A DNA stretch of 64,000 bases from an uncultured Bacteroidales bacterium (GTDB lineage Bacteria > Bacteroidota > Bacteroidia > Bacteroidales > UBA932): positions 1-64,000 of the forward strand of contig CASFSL010000005.1 of assembly GCA_949297365.1 (NCBI GenBank). Reading direction: 5' to 3'. The position numbers and the translations under genes are program-made. Below are positions 24,149-33,702 of this stretch, piece after piece. Numbering within the stretch: the first letter of the stretch is position 1; each line of letters begins with the position of its first letter. The notes under the pieces are model-generated. The model saw only the letters and a program-made list of their open reading frames with translations, was not told where the DNA came from and searched no databases.

Positions 24149-26609
24149 CAGCCGGTTTCGCGGCAGGGACAGAGACAGACAGTGAGTCTCCGCTGCTGTC
24201 AACGTCCACTTTTATCCTGTCGCCTTTCTTGATACCGGACAGTATGAGCTCGGCCAAGGGGTCTTCAAGGTATTTCCTCAGTGCTCTTTTGAGCGGCCGG
24301 GCTCCGTAGGCCGGGTCGTAGCCTTTGTCGCACAGGAACTCCTTGGCCATGCGTGTCAGGCTTATGCTGTATCCGGCTTCTGATACCTTCCTGTACAGTC
24401 CGGCCAGCTCCAGTTTCAGGATTGCGGCCATGTCGCTGCGGGTCAGACTGTTGAAGTATACGGTCTCGTCCAGCCTGTTGAGGAACTCCGGTGTGAAAGT
24501 CCTTCCCAGAGCCTTGTCAATCAGAGTCTTGTGCAGCCGTTCGGGGTCGTCGCCGCTGCCGCTGTATCCGATGCCCCGGCCGAAATCCTTTATATCGCGG
24601 CTGCCTATGTTGGAAGTCAGTATGATGACCGTGTTGCGGAAGTCCACCAGGTGTCCGTTGCTGTCGGTGAGCCGTCCCTCGTCCAGTATCTGGAGCAGGA
24701 TGTTGAAGATGTCGGGGTGGGCTTTCTCGATCTCGTCCAGCAGCACTACCGAGTAGGGTTTCTGCCGCACTCTCTCGCTCAGCTGTCCTCCGTCGTCGTA
24801 CCCGACGTATCCCGGAGGAGCCCCGAGAAGCCGGCTGACGGATATCTTTTCCATATATTCGCTCATGTCCAGGCGGATAATGGCGTCCCGGCTGTCGAAA
24901 AGCCGTTCGGCAAGCGTCTTGGCAAGATGGGTCTTGCCGACCCCGGTCGGTCCCAGGAAGAGGAATGAGCCGATGGGTCTGTCGGGGTCTTTCAGCCCCG
25001 CGCTGTTGCGCTGGATGGCTTTGACGACCAGCTCTACTGCCTTTTCCTGGCCTATGACGCTCCTGAGCAGGGCCGGCTGGAGTCCGTGGAGTCTGGATGC
25101 TCCTGATAAGGACATCTTATTAATAGGTATCCCGGTCATATTGGAGACAGTCCTCAGGATGTCGGATTCTTTGACGGATACAGGACTCTTGGAATGATTC
25201 CTGACAGCGTTGTCCGTGATGCGGTCCATCTCGCTCTCGTGTTCCTGCTCCATCCTCAGAAGCTTCACTCCCATGTCGAAATCACTGCTCCTGAGACAGT
25301 CTCTTTTCATGTCACGTATGTCCTTAAGGCTGTCACCTATAGCTTTCAGTTTCGCCGGTGGCATGCTGTGCCCCAGATAGGCTGCCGCTCCTGCCTCGTC
25401 CATTACGTCGATGGCCTTGTCCGGCTGGTTTCTGTCCGTGATGTATCTTCCGGACAGAGTGATGCAGGCCCTGACAGCTTCGGGAGTGTAGATTACGTTG
25501 TGATATTGCTCGTAATGTGTTTTCAGACTATTGAGTATCTGCAGCGTCATGCTCTCCGACGGTTGCTCCACGGATATTTTCTGAAATCTTCTGGCCAGCG
25601 CTCCGTCTTTCTCGATGATCTTACGGTACTCGTCCGAGGTTGTTGTTCCGATGCACTGGAACTCTCCTCTGGAAAGGGCCGGCTTCATGATCGCCGCCGC
25701 GTCCATAGTGCCCCCTCCGCCTCCTGCGCCCACGATATTGTGGATCTCGTCGATGAACAGGATGATGTCCGGGTTGCTGCGTGCAGAGTCCAGAATCCTC
25801 TTCAGTCTTTCCTCAAAGTCCCCGCGGAATTTAGTGCCGGCGACTATAGCTCCCATATCCAGGGAGATTATCCTTTTACGGAGCATACATACCGGGACAT
25901 TTCTGTCTGCGATGCGCATGGAGATGCCCTCGGCTATCGCGGTCTTGCCGACACCCGGCTCTCCGACTATCAGTGGGTTGTTTTTCTTTCTTCTGCAGAG
26001 TACGCTTATGGCCCTGTCTATCTCTCTGTCCCTTCCGATGACAGGATCCAGCAGTCCCTCCTCCGCAGCGGCTGTCAGGTCGTATCCGAACCGGTCCAGG
26101 ATATCTCCTTCCGGCTCCGGTATTCCGTCTTCCAGATCGTCGGCCTCGATGTCACCGTATCCGCTCTCCCCGGCTTCCGGCGCATCTTTGGCGTATCGGC
26201 TCATCCGGCTGAAATCAAGTCCCAGATCGTGCGCTATGCGGGAGAATAAGGATGTGCCTTCCTTGAGTATGACGCTTAAAAACACCATGGTGTCGGGAAT
26301 GTGCCCGGCCTCTGGCATCCTGATTATGGATGCGGCGGTGTCGGCGACATGCCGGAGCTCGGGGCTGACGCTTACATCTTCGGACACATTGTAGGGAATG
26401 GAGTACCCTTTGTCCAGACGGTCCATAAGCATGGCCTTGATGCGTTGAAGGGACAGTCCGTTCTCTTCCAGGAAGCGGCATGCCTCATTGTCCTCCTGCC
26501 GTATCATCCCGAGTATGAAGTGCTCTACGGTGATGGTTGTCCAGCCTGTCTTTACGGCTTCTTCGCCGGCATACCTGAAGATGGCGTTTACTTTCTCGAC
26601 CTCGTTCAT
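24120..26609 (-). CDS. clpC: ClpC-like AAA+ unfoldase subunit of Clp protease
   Basis: This 829-residue Hsp100 protein unfolds substrates for ClpP or disaggregates proteins. It has an N-domain with two repeats (about 1-140), a first AAA module (Walker A GEPGVGKT 216-223, then FIDEIHNIVG), a short central segment with a UVR-like stretch (about 430-465) typical of ClpC rather than ClpB, and a second AAA module (Walker A GPTGVGKT 553-560, then LLDEIEKAH). A GRGIGYSG loop after the second module may be the ClpP contact. ClpA is the alternative name. It is transcribed away from gyrA. Confidence 0.9.
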   Translation of the reverse strand: MNEVEKVNAIFRYAGEEAVKTGWTTITVEHFILGMIRQEDNEACRFLEENGLSLQRIKAMLMDRLDKGYSIPYNVSEDVSVSPELRHVADTAASIIRMPEAGHIPDTMVFLSVILKEGTSLFSRIAHDLGLDFSRMSRYAKDAPEAGESGYGDIEADDLEDGIPEPEGDILDRFGYDLTAAAEEGLLDPVIGRDREIDRAISVLCRRKKNNPLIVGEPGVGKTAIAEGISMRIADRNVPVCMLRKRIISLDMGAIVAGTKFRGDFEERLKRILDSARSNPDIILFIDEIHNIVGAGGGGGTMDAAAIMKPALSRGEFQCIGTTTSDEYRKIIEKDGALARRFQKISVEQPSESMTLQILNSLKTHYEQYHNVIYTPEAVRACITLSGRYITDRNQPDKAIDVMDEAGAAAYLGHSMPPAKLKAIGDSLKDIRDMKRDCLRSSDFDMGVKLLRMEQEHESEMDRITDNAVRNHSKSPVSVKESDILRTVSNMTGIPINKMSLSGASRLHGLQPALLRSVIGQEKAVELVVKAIQRNSAGLKDPDRPIGSFLFLGPTGVGKTHLAKTLAERLFDSRDAIIRLDMSEYMEKISVSRLLGAPPGYVGYDDGGQLSERVRQKPYSVVLLDEIEKAHPDIFNILLQILDEGRLTDSNGHLVDFRNTVIILTSNIGSRDIKDFGRGIGYSGSGDDPERLHKTLIDKALGRTFTPEFLNRLDETVYFNSLTRSDMAAILKLELAGLYRKVSEAGYSISLTRMAKEFLCDKGYDPAYGARPLKRALRKYLEDPLAELILSGIKKGDRIKVDVDSSGDSLSVSVPAAKPAVRIYQDSRL

Positions 26610-26696
26610 GTGCTTTTAAATTTCAAGGCCCTAAAATAATCAATATTTGAAAAATATTTCGTATTTTAGCGTTTTGTTTTGGAAATACATGATAAG

Positions 26697-29198
26697 ATGG
26701 AAAATGAAGAAATAAATCAGGGCAGGATAGTGCAGGTGGATATCGAGACGGAGATGAAGACAGCGTATATCGACTATTCGATGTCCGTTATCGTGGCGCG
26801 TGCCCTGCCTGATGTGCGGGACGGTCTCAAGCCGGTCCATAGGAGAGTATTGTATGGAATGAACGAACTTGGCCTGACATCCGGAGGCCAGCATAAGAAG
26901 TCGGCCCGTATAGTCGGTGAGGTACTGGGTAAATACCATCCTCATGGAGACTCGAGTGTCTATGACGCTATGGTCCGGATGGCTCAGGACTGGAGCATGA
27001 GATATATGCTGGTGGACGGCCAGGGTAACTTCGGCTCGATAGACGGGGACTCGGCTGCGGCCATGCGTTATACGGAGGCACGTTTCCGCAGGCTGGCGGA
27101 GGAGTGCCTGGAGGATCTGGACAAGGATACCGTGGATTTCACACCCAACTTTGACGAGACTCTGAAAGAGCCGGTGGTGCTGCCTTCCAAGGCTCCGCTG
27201 CTGCTGCTCAACGGCTCGTCCGGTATCGCTGTCGGAATGGCGACCAATATGGCTCCGCACAATCTGGGCGAGGTAGCCGATGCCATCTGCGCGTATATAG
27301 ACAACAATGACATCACCGTTGATGAGCTGATGCATTATATAAAGGGTCCTGACTTCCCGACCGGAGGCATTATTCAGGGTATATCCGGCATAAGGGATGC
27401 CTTTGAGACCGGACGCGGGCGCATAGTGGTGCGCTCCAAGACGGAGATAGAGGTGCAGCCGTCAGGCCGTGAGGTGATAGTGGTGACCGAGATTCCCTAT
27501 ATGGTGAATAAGAGGGAGATGATAGAGAATATCGCCAGACTGGTGGAGGATAAGAAGATAGACGGTATCGCCTATATCAACGACGAGAGTGACCATAAGG
27601 GTATGCGCGTGGTCATCAAGCTTAAGATGGGCGCGGTGGCCAATGTGGTGCTGAATACTCTCTTCAAGCTCACCTCGCTTCAGTCCAGTTTCTCGGTAAA
27701 CAATATCGCTCTTGTGGACGGACGTCCCAGACTGCTCAATCTCAAGCAGCTGATAAAGTATTTCGTGCGTCACCGTCACAACGTGGTGGTGCGCAGGGCC
27801 CAGTTCAATCTGGCGGAGGCCCGCAAGCGCGAGCATATACTGGCCGGTCTGCTTAAGGCGATTGACATCATAGACGAGGTGATAGCCCTGATACGTGCGT
27901 CTAGAAGCCGTCAGGATGCCCGTGACGGTCTGTGTGAGAAGTTCGGTTTCTCCGAGATACAGGCCGGAGCCATTGTCGAGATGAGACTCGGTCAGCTTAC
28001 CGGCATGGACCGGGAAAAGCTCCGGGCTGATTATGACGCAGTGGTGGCCCTTATTCAGGAACTGACGGCATTCCTGGCGGATGAGTCGCTCCAGTATGCG
28101 CTGATTAAGAAGGAGACTCAGGAACTCAAGGAGAAATACGGCGATCCGAGACGTACAGAGATAGTGCCTTCGGCCGATGAGTTCAATCCCGAGGACTTCT
28201 ACGCCGACGAGGATGTGGTCATCACCATTTCCCATTCGGGCTACATAAAGAGGACTCCTCTGGCCGAGTACCGTCTGCAGAACCGCGGAGGTGTGGGCTC
28301 CAAGGGCAGCACTACAAAGGACGAGGACTTCATAGAGCATATCTATGTGGCCAATACCCACAGCACCATGCTGTTCTTTACCGACAAGGGCAAGTGCTAC
28401 TGGCTGAAGGTGTACGAGATACCCGAGGGAACCAAGACCTCGAAAGGCCGCGCTATACAGAATGTGATCAATATTGAGCCGGATGACCATGTCTGCGCTT
28501 ACCTCAATGTCGGCAACCTGAATGATGAGGAGTATATCAACAGCCATTATATCGTGCTCGCTACCAAGCGCGGTACGATAAAGAAGACCCTGCTGGAGGC
28601 CTATTCCCGCCCCCGTCAGAAAGGAGTCAACGCTATTACCATAAAGGAAGGCGACGGACTGCTAGAGGCGGTACTGACCGACGGAGACAATGATATCCTG
28701 CTGGCGGCCAGAAAGGGCAAGTGCGTGCGCTTCCATGAGTCTCAGGCCCGTTCCATCGGCCGTACGGCGGCCGGTGTGCGCGGCATAAGCATCGAGGATG
28801 ACGATGAGGTGATAGGTATGGTCTGCGCCAGGAATGTGAAGGAAGGGGAGACTGCTCTCGGTGACATACTCGTGGTCAGCGAGAACGGATTCGGCAAACG
28901 CTCTCCTCTGGAGGACTACAGGATTACCAGCCGTGGTGCCAAGGGAGTCAAGACCATCAACATCACAGACAAGACAGGTGAGCTTATAGCCGTCAAGATG
29001 GTGTCTGATGACAATGATCTTATGATTATCAATAAGTCAGGTATTACTATCCGCGTTCCCGCATCCGACATAAGGGTGGCCGGCAGGGCTACTCAGGGGG
29101 TTAAGCTTATTAACCTCCGTGAGGGCGATACCATTGCCGCGGTCTGTGTCGTGAACAAGAGCGAGGAGAAGGTACAGGAGAATGGAGAAGAATTATAA
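26697..29198 (+). CDS. gyrA: DNA gyrase subunit A
   Basis: This 833-residue protein is the DNA-cleaving subunit of gyrase, forming A2B2 with GyrB to introduce negative supercoils. The catalytic tyrosine is Y125 in [10 protein letters not shown]. The quinolone-determining region reads [10 protein letters not shown], with Ser86 and Asp90 at the positions equal to E. coli 83 and 87, the sensitive state. The C-terminal half contains the six-bladed DNA-wrapping propeller. An acidic tail is short. I start at ATG 26697; the longer frame begins with TTG at 26679. It is divergent from clpC, with an AT-rich 87 bp gap. Confidence 0.96.
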   Translation: MENEEINQGRIVQVDIETEMKTAYIDYSMSVIVARALPDVRDGLKPVHRRVLYGMNELGLTSGGQHKKSARIVGEVLGKYHPHGDSSVYDAMVRMAQDWSMRYMLVDGQGNFGSIDGDSAAAMRYTEARFRRLAEECLEDLDKDTVDFTPNFDETLKEPVVLPSKAPLLLLNGSSGIAVGMATNMAPHNLGEVADAICAYIDNNDITVDELMHYIKGPDFPTGGIIQGISGIRDAFETGRGRIVVRSKTEIEVQPSGREVIVVTEIPYMVNKREMIENIARLVEDKKIDGIAYINDESDHKGMRVVIKLKMGAVANVVLNTLFKLTSLQSSFSVNNIALVDGRPRLLNLKQLIKYFVRHRHNVVVRRAQFNLAEARKREHILAGLLKAIDIIDEVIALIRASRSRQDARDGLCEKFGFSEIQAGAIVEMRLGQLTGMDREKLRADYDAVVALIQELTAFLADESLQYALIKKETQELKEKYGDPRRTEIVPSADEFNPEDFYADEDVVITISHSGYIKRTPLAEYRLQNRGGVGSKGSTTKDEDFIEHIYVANTHSTMLFFTDKGKCYWLKVYEIPEGTKTSKGRAIQNVINIEPDDHVCAYLNVGNLNDEEYINSHYIVLATKRGTIKKTLLEAYSRPRQKGVNAITIKEGDGLLEAVLTDGDNDILLAARKGKCVRFHESQARSIGRTAAGVRGISIEDDDEVIGMVCARNVKEGETALGDILVVSENGFGKRSPLEDYRITSRGAKGVKTINITDKTGELIAVKMVSDDNDLMIINKSGITIRVPASDIRVAGRATQGVKLINLREGDTIAAVCVVNKSEEKVQENGEEL

Positions 29199-29234
29199 TC
29201 AACTAAACAAATAAACTGCAATTTTAACAGAATC

Positions 29235-30560
29235 ATGAAACAGATTTTATTGACCGTTGCTATGCTGGCAGTCACTGTTGCTGCCGGAGCACAGAACAAA
29301 GATCAACTGCTTTCTTCTATCAGTAAAGCTGAGGCCGCTACCCAGAATGAGAAGAAGGCGTCGAATCCCAATACATGGATTAAGTACGGAGATGCGCTGT
29401 ACAAGGCTTATGAGGCCATGGTAAGTTCTGACTACAGAGTCGGATGGAGCGCAACCGAGGTGGCTATGTTCAATACGCAGATGCCGCTGTCCAATGAGCA
29501 GAAGGAGATAAACGGAGTGCAGTATTATATTGAGCATTATGCATTCCGCGATCTCTACTATAATCTCAATACTCAGACTCTGGATGCCATCATCATCACT
29601 CAGCCTATCTCTGAAGATAATCTTCTTGCCGAGGCACGAGATGCGTATCTCTATGCTGCGGAACTGGATGCGAAAGGTTCCAAGACAAAGTCAATCACTG
29701 AGAAACTTATGAATGTGCAGGGCCGTTTTATTGAATATGCTTCCGGTAATTACGCTCTGGGTAACTATGAAGTGGCCGCCGAGAATTTCGAGAACTCCCT
29801 GTCCTGTGTAGACAATCCGGTGATAAACAAGGTGGATACCATGATGATATATAACACTGGTCTGATGTACAATGCCATAGGGGATAATGACAAGGCCAAG
29901 AAGTATTATACCCAGTGCATAGAGCTCGGCTATGATGCCAACGGTGAGATATCCTCATCGCTCGCTTCAATACTTATGGCTGAAGGAGACATCGAGGGCG
30001 CCAAGGCCTGCCTCAATGCCGCATTCCAGAAATATCCTGCAAGCCAGTCCGTACTGGTGGCTCTCATCAACCTCTATATAGAGTCCGATGATGATCCTCA
30101 GAAGATACTGGACCTTATCCACGCAGCCCAGGCCAACGAGCCTGATAATGCGTCCCTTGTATACGCTGAGGGCAATGTTTATTTCAATACTGGCGATCTG
30201 GAGAAGGCTATTGAATACTACAAAAAGTCATACGAAATAGATCCAACGTATGTCTATGGCATATATGCTGTAGGTAATACATATTTTGAGATGGCCGTGG
30301 ATGTTCAGGATGAGATGGATAAGCTGGATCTCCGCGACGTGGAGGGTTATGAGAAGCTCCTCGCTGAGTTCGAGCAGGATCTGATGAACTCCATAGAACC
30401 TTTTGAGAAAGCCTTTGCCATGACTGATGATCAGGATGTCAAGGTTGCTGTGGCCAGTGCCTTGAAACAGGTGTATTTCCGTTTCCGCGAGAAAGGCCCT
30501 GAGTATGCCGAGGGACATGCCAAGTACGAGGCTTTCCTCAAGGAAGCAGGCGTAGAGTAA
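29235..30560 (+). CDS. Exported tetratricopeptide repeat protein
   Basis: This 441-residue protein has a signal peptide (MKQILLTVAMLAVTVAAGAQ, cleavage after AGA) and several TPR units, the clearest being DLEKAIEYYKKSYEIDPTYVY (about residues 320-340). Such periplasmic TPR proteins serve as scaffolds for other envelope proteins in Bacteroidetes. It starts 36 bp after gyrA on the same strand and ends at a strong terminator, so it may be partly read from the gyrA message. Specific role unknown. Confidence 0.85.
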   Translation: MKQILLTVAMLAVTVAAGAQNKDQLLSSISKAEAATQNEKKASNPNTWIKYGDALYKAYEAMVSSDYRVGWSATEVAMFNTQMPLSNEQKEINGVQYYIEHYAFRDLYYNLNTQTLDAIIITQPISEDNLLAEARDAYLYAAELDAKGSKTKSITEKLMNVQGRFIEYASGNYALGNYEVAAENFENSLSCVDNPVINKVDTMMIYNTGLMYNAIGDNDKAKKYYTQCIELGYDANGEISSSLASILMAEGDIEGAKACLNAAFQKYPASQSVLVALINLYIESDDDPQKILDLIHAAQANEPDNASLVYAEGNVYFNTGDLEKAIEYYKKSYEIDPTYVYGIYAVGNTYFEMAVDVQDEMDKLDLRDVEGYEKLLAEFEQDLMNSIEPFEKAFAMTDDQDVKVAVASALKQVYFRFREKGPEYAEGHAKYEAFLKEAGVE

Positions 30561-30581
30561 TTAGTCTGATAAATCCTTATA

Positions 30582-30612
30582 AAAAACTCCGGCGGACAAC
30601 CGGAGTTTTTTG
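30582..30612. terminator. Bidirectional terminator
   Basis: A 12 bp perfect stem AAAAAACTCCGG/CCGGAGTTTTTT with a 7 nt loop lies between the converging TPR gene and AI-2E-family permease gene, with T runs for both directions. It touches the permease stop codon at 30613. Confidence 0.9.
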
Positions 30613-31728
30613 TTATTCCTGTTTGATGTTCCTGGTAAGTCGCTGGACCAGTTTTGATCCTGAGATAAATTCACTGGCGATGACCCTTAGAACCGTGTAT
30701 GCGGGTACGGCGATCAGGATGCCGAAGATACCGCTGATCTGTCCTGCAAGCAGGATGACGATGAATATCTCCAGCGGGTGGGCCTTTACGCTGTTGGAGT
30801 AAATGAGTGGCTGGAATACGTAGTTGTCTATGAACTGTGTGACGATGAAGATGGCCAGGATGATGAGGAGGAAAAGCAGCAGAGGCATCTCCACGCCGTT
30901 GTTGATATGGTAGATCAGCCCCATAAGTACAGCCAGTACATCTCCGATGAGAGGGCCCAGATAGGGTATAATGTTTAGTATACCGGAGGCAAAAGCCACG
31001 ACTATGGCCAGTCTGGGGTCTATCTTGGCGATGAATACGAGGCCGATGCTGTTGAGGGTGGCTACGAACAGGGATTCGAGAGAGATACCGACGAAGTAGC
31101 GGGAGAGCAGATTGTTTATGGACTTTACGGCCCGGCGCGTTTTTTCTTCATATTTGTCCGGGACAATGGAGGACAGGGTATCGGTTATCAGGCCGTTCTC
31201 CATCAGCAGGAAGAATGCTATGAACACCACTGAGAATACGGCTATGCCGAAATTGGCTATGAACGATGCCAGCGAGACTATGATGTTGGAGAAGGTGTTG
31301 ATATTTATGAATTCCTTGATGTAGTTGAACAAGTATACCTCCAGCCTGAAATCCGGCTCTACTGAGGGGATGGACTTTATGATAAATTCGTTGATCTTCT
31401 CAAGCGGACCGTGTACCTGTGACCCCAGAGAACTGAGGCTCATGTTGTTGACAAGATGCACGAACTCTCCTATCATAGGGGCCAGCAGCAGGAACAGGGA
31501 CAGGCAGATGCAGATGATCAGGGCCAGAGTAAGGCCTGAGGCCAGCCATCTGGGAAAATGGAAACCCTTTATCTGTATCCGGCACAGTGCTTTTACTACA
31601 GGCTTGCCGATGAGGGCTACCACTACGGCGACAGCTATATAAAGCAGCACTGTCCGGAAATACCAGCCCAGAAACAGTATGATAGCCGTTGCTCCGGCTA
31701 TGATGAGGTATTTTGCCAATTTGTCCAT
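30613..31728 (-). CDS. AI-2E transporter (PerM/TqsA) family membrane protein
   Basis: This protein of about 371 residues has at least seven hydrophobic helices and the family's conserved C-terminal region (LGPLIGDVLAVLMGLIYHI, then VTQFIDNYVFQPLIYSNSVKAHPLEI). Members export diverse small solutes; autoinducer 2 export is only proven for few. I begin at MDKLAKYLII (31728) because the longer frame reads back through the upstream terminator. A -7 box lies at 31748-31755. Confidence 0.9.
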   Translation of the reverse strand: MDKLAKYLIIAGATAIILFLGWYFRTVLLYIAVAVVVALIGKPVVKALCRIQIKGFHFPRWLASGLTLALIICICLSLFLLLAPMIGEFVHLVNNMSLSSLGSQVHGPLEKINEFIIKSIPSVEPDFRLEVYLFNYIKEFININTFSNIIVSLASFIANFGIAVFSVVFIAFFLLMENGLITDTLSSIVPDKYEEKTRRAVKSINNLLSRYFVGISLESLFVATLNSIGLVFIAKIDPRLAIVVAFASGILNIIPYLGPLIGDVLAVLMGLIYHINNGVEMPLLLFLLIILAIFIVTQFIDNYVFQPLIYSNSVKAHPLEIFIVILLAGQISGIFGILIAVPAYTVLRVIASEFISGSKLVQRLTRNIKQE

Positions 31729-31747
31729 ATCAGAGTGTATGTCGTTA

Positions 31748-31755
31748 CAAAAATA
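31748..31755 (-). promoter_or_regulatory. -7 box for the AI-2E family gene
   Basis: Minus-strand TATTTTTG, placed right after the terminator of the RRM gene and about 20 bp before the chosen ATG at 31728, which supports that start. Confidence 0.5.
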
Positions 31756-31794
31756 AAAAAGTTCCGGCAGAATCCAAGTCTGTCGGAACTTTTT
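31756..31794 (-). terminator. Terminator of the RRM protein gene
   Basis: Stem AAAAAGTTCCGGCAGA/TCTGTCGGAACTTTTT with one G-T wobble and a 7 nt loop, placed 14 bp past the RRM gene stop, with a T run on the minus strand. Confidence 0.88.
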
Positions 31795-31808
31795 CAACTG
31801 CTAAGGAT

Positions 31809-32087
31809 TTATTCAGCTGTAGTCTCTGTCGCTTCAGGTTTGGGTTGAGGCCTTTCGTTTCCGACGGCTACGTTGATGGTACGGCCCATGTATTCAGTCC
31901 CGTTCAGGGCCTCAATGGCTTTCATACCGTCTTCCTCAGACATCTCGACAAAGCCATAGCCTCTCGATCTTCTGGTTTCCTTGTTTACAATGATTCTGGC
32001 TGAGGATACCTCCCCAAAAGGAGTGAACAGTGAAGTCAAATCCTCTTTCCTGACTCTGTAGTTCAGGTTAGATACAAAGATATTCAT
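31809..32087 (-). CDS. RNA recognition motif (RRM) protein
   Basis: This 92-residue protein is a single RRM: RNP2 IFVSNL at residues 3-8 and RNP1 RGYGFVEM in the third strand (about residues 43-50), followed by a Pro/Glu/Thr-rich tail (PQPKPEATETTAE). Such short RRM proteins are abundant RNA-binding proteins in Bacteroidetes and are thought to act as global post-transcriptional regulators in a phylum lacking Hfq in many members (family knowledge). I use the Met at 32087, which sits about 20 nt behind a good promoter; the frame itself opens at 32138. Confidence 0.92.
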   Translation of the reverse strand: MNIFVSNLNYRVRKEDLTSLFTPFGEVSSARIIVNKETRRSRGYGFVEMSEEDGMKAIEALNGTEYMGRTINVAVGNERPQPKPEATETTAE

Positions 32088-32113
32088 GTGTGCAGTTTGG
32101 TTATAATTCTTTG

Positions 32114-32121
32114 CAAAGTTA
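32114..32121 (-). promoter_or_regulatory. Promoter of the RRM gene
   Basis: Minus-strand TAACTTTG (-7) with TTTG 19 bp upstream. The expected start of transcription lies about 20 nt before the ATG at 32087, excluding the longer frame. Confidence 0.65.
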
Positions 32122-32174
32122 TTAAAATTAATCCTCAAAGCAAAGAAAATGTAACCAAACAGCGCGTCTGTATC

Positions 32175-33614
32175 TTATTCGTGCCCGTAGCTGCTGCCGT
32201 CAAAGCAGTGCGTGCATATCATCTCCTTGGGGAGTCCTATCGCGGAGACAAGATTCTCTATGGAGTTGAATTTCAGGGACGCCACATTGACTTCCTTCTT
32301 GATGTAGTCTACCATGGCGGCATATTCCGGAGTGTCGTTGCGGACGTATTTGCCCAGATTTTTGTCGTGAGCGCCCTCGTTCTTGAGTATGAAGCGGCGG
32401 GCAATCAGCTCCAGCGGTGTCCTGGATTCGGAGAAGTTGATGAACTCGCAGGGATACACCAGGGGAGGGCAGCTTATGCGCACGTGAACTTCCTTTGCTC
32501 CGTAGTCATAGAGGTTGCGGACATTGTTGCGCAGCTGGGTGCCTCGGACGATGGAATCGTCGCAGAAGACCGGTTTGTGGTTCCTGAGTATGGCTCCGTT
32601 GGGTATCAGCTTCATCTTGGCTACCAGGTTCCTTCTTTCCTGACTGGTGGGGGTGAAGCTGCGGGGCCAGGTGGGAGTGTATTTCACGTAACCGTTGCGG
32701 AACGGTACGCCTTTTCCGTCAGAGTACCCTATGGCCATACAGGTCCCGGAGTCGGGAATCGAGCATACGGTGTCCATCTCTGAATCATCCTCCTGAGCCA
32801 GTTTGTATCCCAGTTTGTAGCGGACCTCGTCCACGTTGATGTTCTCGTAGGAACTGGCCGGATAGCCGTAATATATCCACAGGAAGGAGCATATCTGCAT
32901 CTTTTTCTTGGGCTTTACTATCTGCTCGAACCCGTCGGCCGTCAGTTTTACGGCCTCGCCCGGGCCGATGATGTATTCTTCCTTGTATCCGAGATTGGGA
33001 AACGCACAGGTCTCGGATGTCACTGCATGGGCCAGTTCTTTCTCACCGTTTTCGTCCACTGCCTCTTTCCGGCCGATAATCAGCGGTGTCCTTCCATAAA
33101 GGTCTCTGCTGGCGATGATGCAGTTCTCGGTCATGATGAGGAAGGAGCATGAGCCTTTGATCTTCTGCTGTACGGACTCAATGCCTTCCTCGAACGAGGC
33201 TGAGCAGGTGATGATCTGGGCTATGAGTTCGGTGGGGTTGGTCTTTCCGGAGCTAAGTTCGGTAAAATTCTTGTTCTGGGCGAGCATCTCTTTCTCCAGT
33301 GCATCGATGTTGCAGATCTTGCCGACGGTGACGATGGCGAACCGTCCCAGATGCGAGTTGACGACTATGGGCTGTGCGTCGGTGTCGCTGATTACTCCTA
33401 TGCCGATGTTGCCGGTGTATTTGTACAGGTCGTCCTCGAATTTTACTCTGAAATAGGAGTTCTCAAGTGAGTGGATGTCCCTTGCGAAGATACCGTCACC
33501 GTTGTAGACGGCCATACCGCCCCTGCGGGTTCCGAGATGTGAATGGTAATCGACTCCGTAGAAGAGGTCGTTTCTGCATTTTTTTGTGGAGATGACTCCG
33601 AAAATTCCTCCCAT
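32175..33614 (-). CDS. PurF-like amidophosphoribosyltransferase paralogue lacking the N-terminal catalytic Cys
   Basis: This protein of 479 residues has a class II glutamine amidotransferase domain fused to a phosphoribosyltransferase domain, as in PurF. The PRPP-binding loop is intact (VFCDDSIVRGTQ, D352-D353). The mature N-terminus, however, reads M-G-G-I-F-G-V where working enzymes have M-C-G-I-F-G-V, so the glutamine-cleaving nucleophile is absent. It may use free ammonia, have a non-purine role or be regulatory. The start at 33614 is supported by a promoter at 33643-33650; the frame opens at 33674. Confidence 0.88.
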   Translation of the reverse strand: MGGIFGVISTKKCRNDLFYGVDYHSHLGTRRGGMAVYNGDGIFARDIHSLENSYFRVKFEDDLYKYTGNIGIGVISDTDAQPIVVNSHLGRFAIVTVGKICNIDALEKEMLAQNKNFTELSSGKTNPTELIAQIITCSASFEEGIESVQQKIKGSCSFLIMTENCIIASRDLYGRTPLIIGRKEAVDENGEKELAHAVTSETCAFPNLGYKEEYIIGPGEAVKLTADGFEQIVKPKKKMQICSFLWIYYGYPASSYENINVDEVRYKLGYKLAQEDDSEMDTVCSIPDSGTCMAIGYSDGKGVPFRNGYVKYTPTWPRSFTPTSQERRNLVAKMKLIPNGAILRNHKPVFCDDSIVRGTQLRNNVRNLYDYGAKEVHVRISCPPLVYPCEFINFSESRTPLELIARRFILKNEGAHDKNLGKYVRNDTPEYAAMVDYIKKEVNVASLKFNSIENLVSAIGLPKEMICTHCFDGSSYGHE

Positions 33615-33642
33615 AGATGTGCGTGTTGTTAGATTGTGTCCG

Positions 33643-33650
33643 CAAATATA
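33643..33650 (-). promoter_or_regulatory. Promoter of the PurF-like gene
   Basis: Minus-strand TATATTTG with TTG 21 bp upstream; the transcript would start about 22 nt before the ATG at 33614. Confidence 0.65.
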
Positions 33651-33702
33651 CCGCGTTTCCGGGACTTTGCGCAATAAAAATTTATGTTTTTTGTAAGTCG
33701 GA

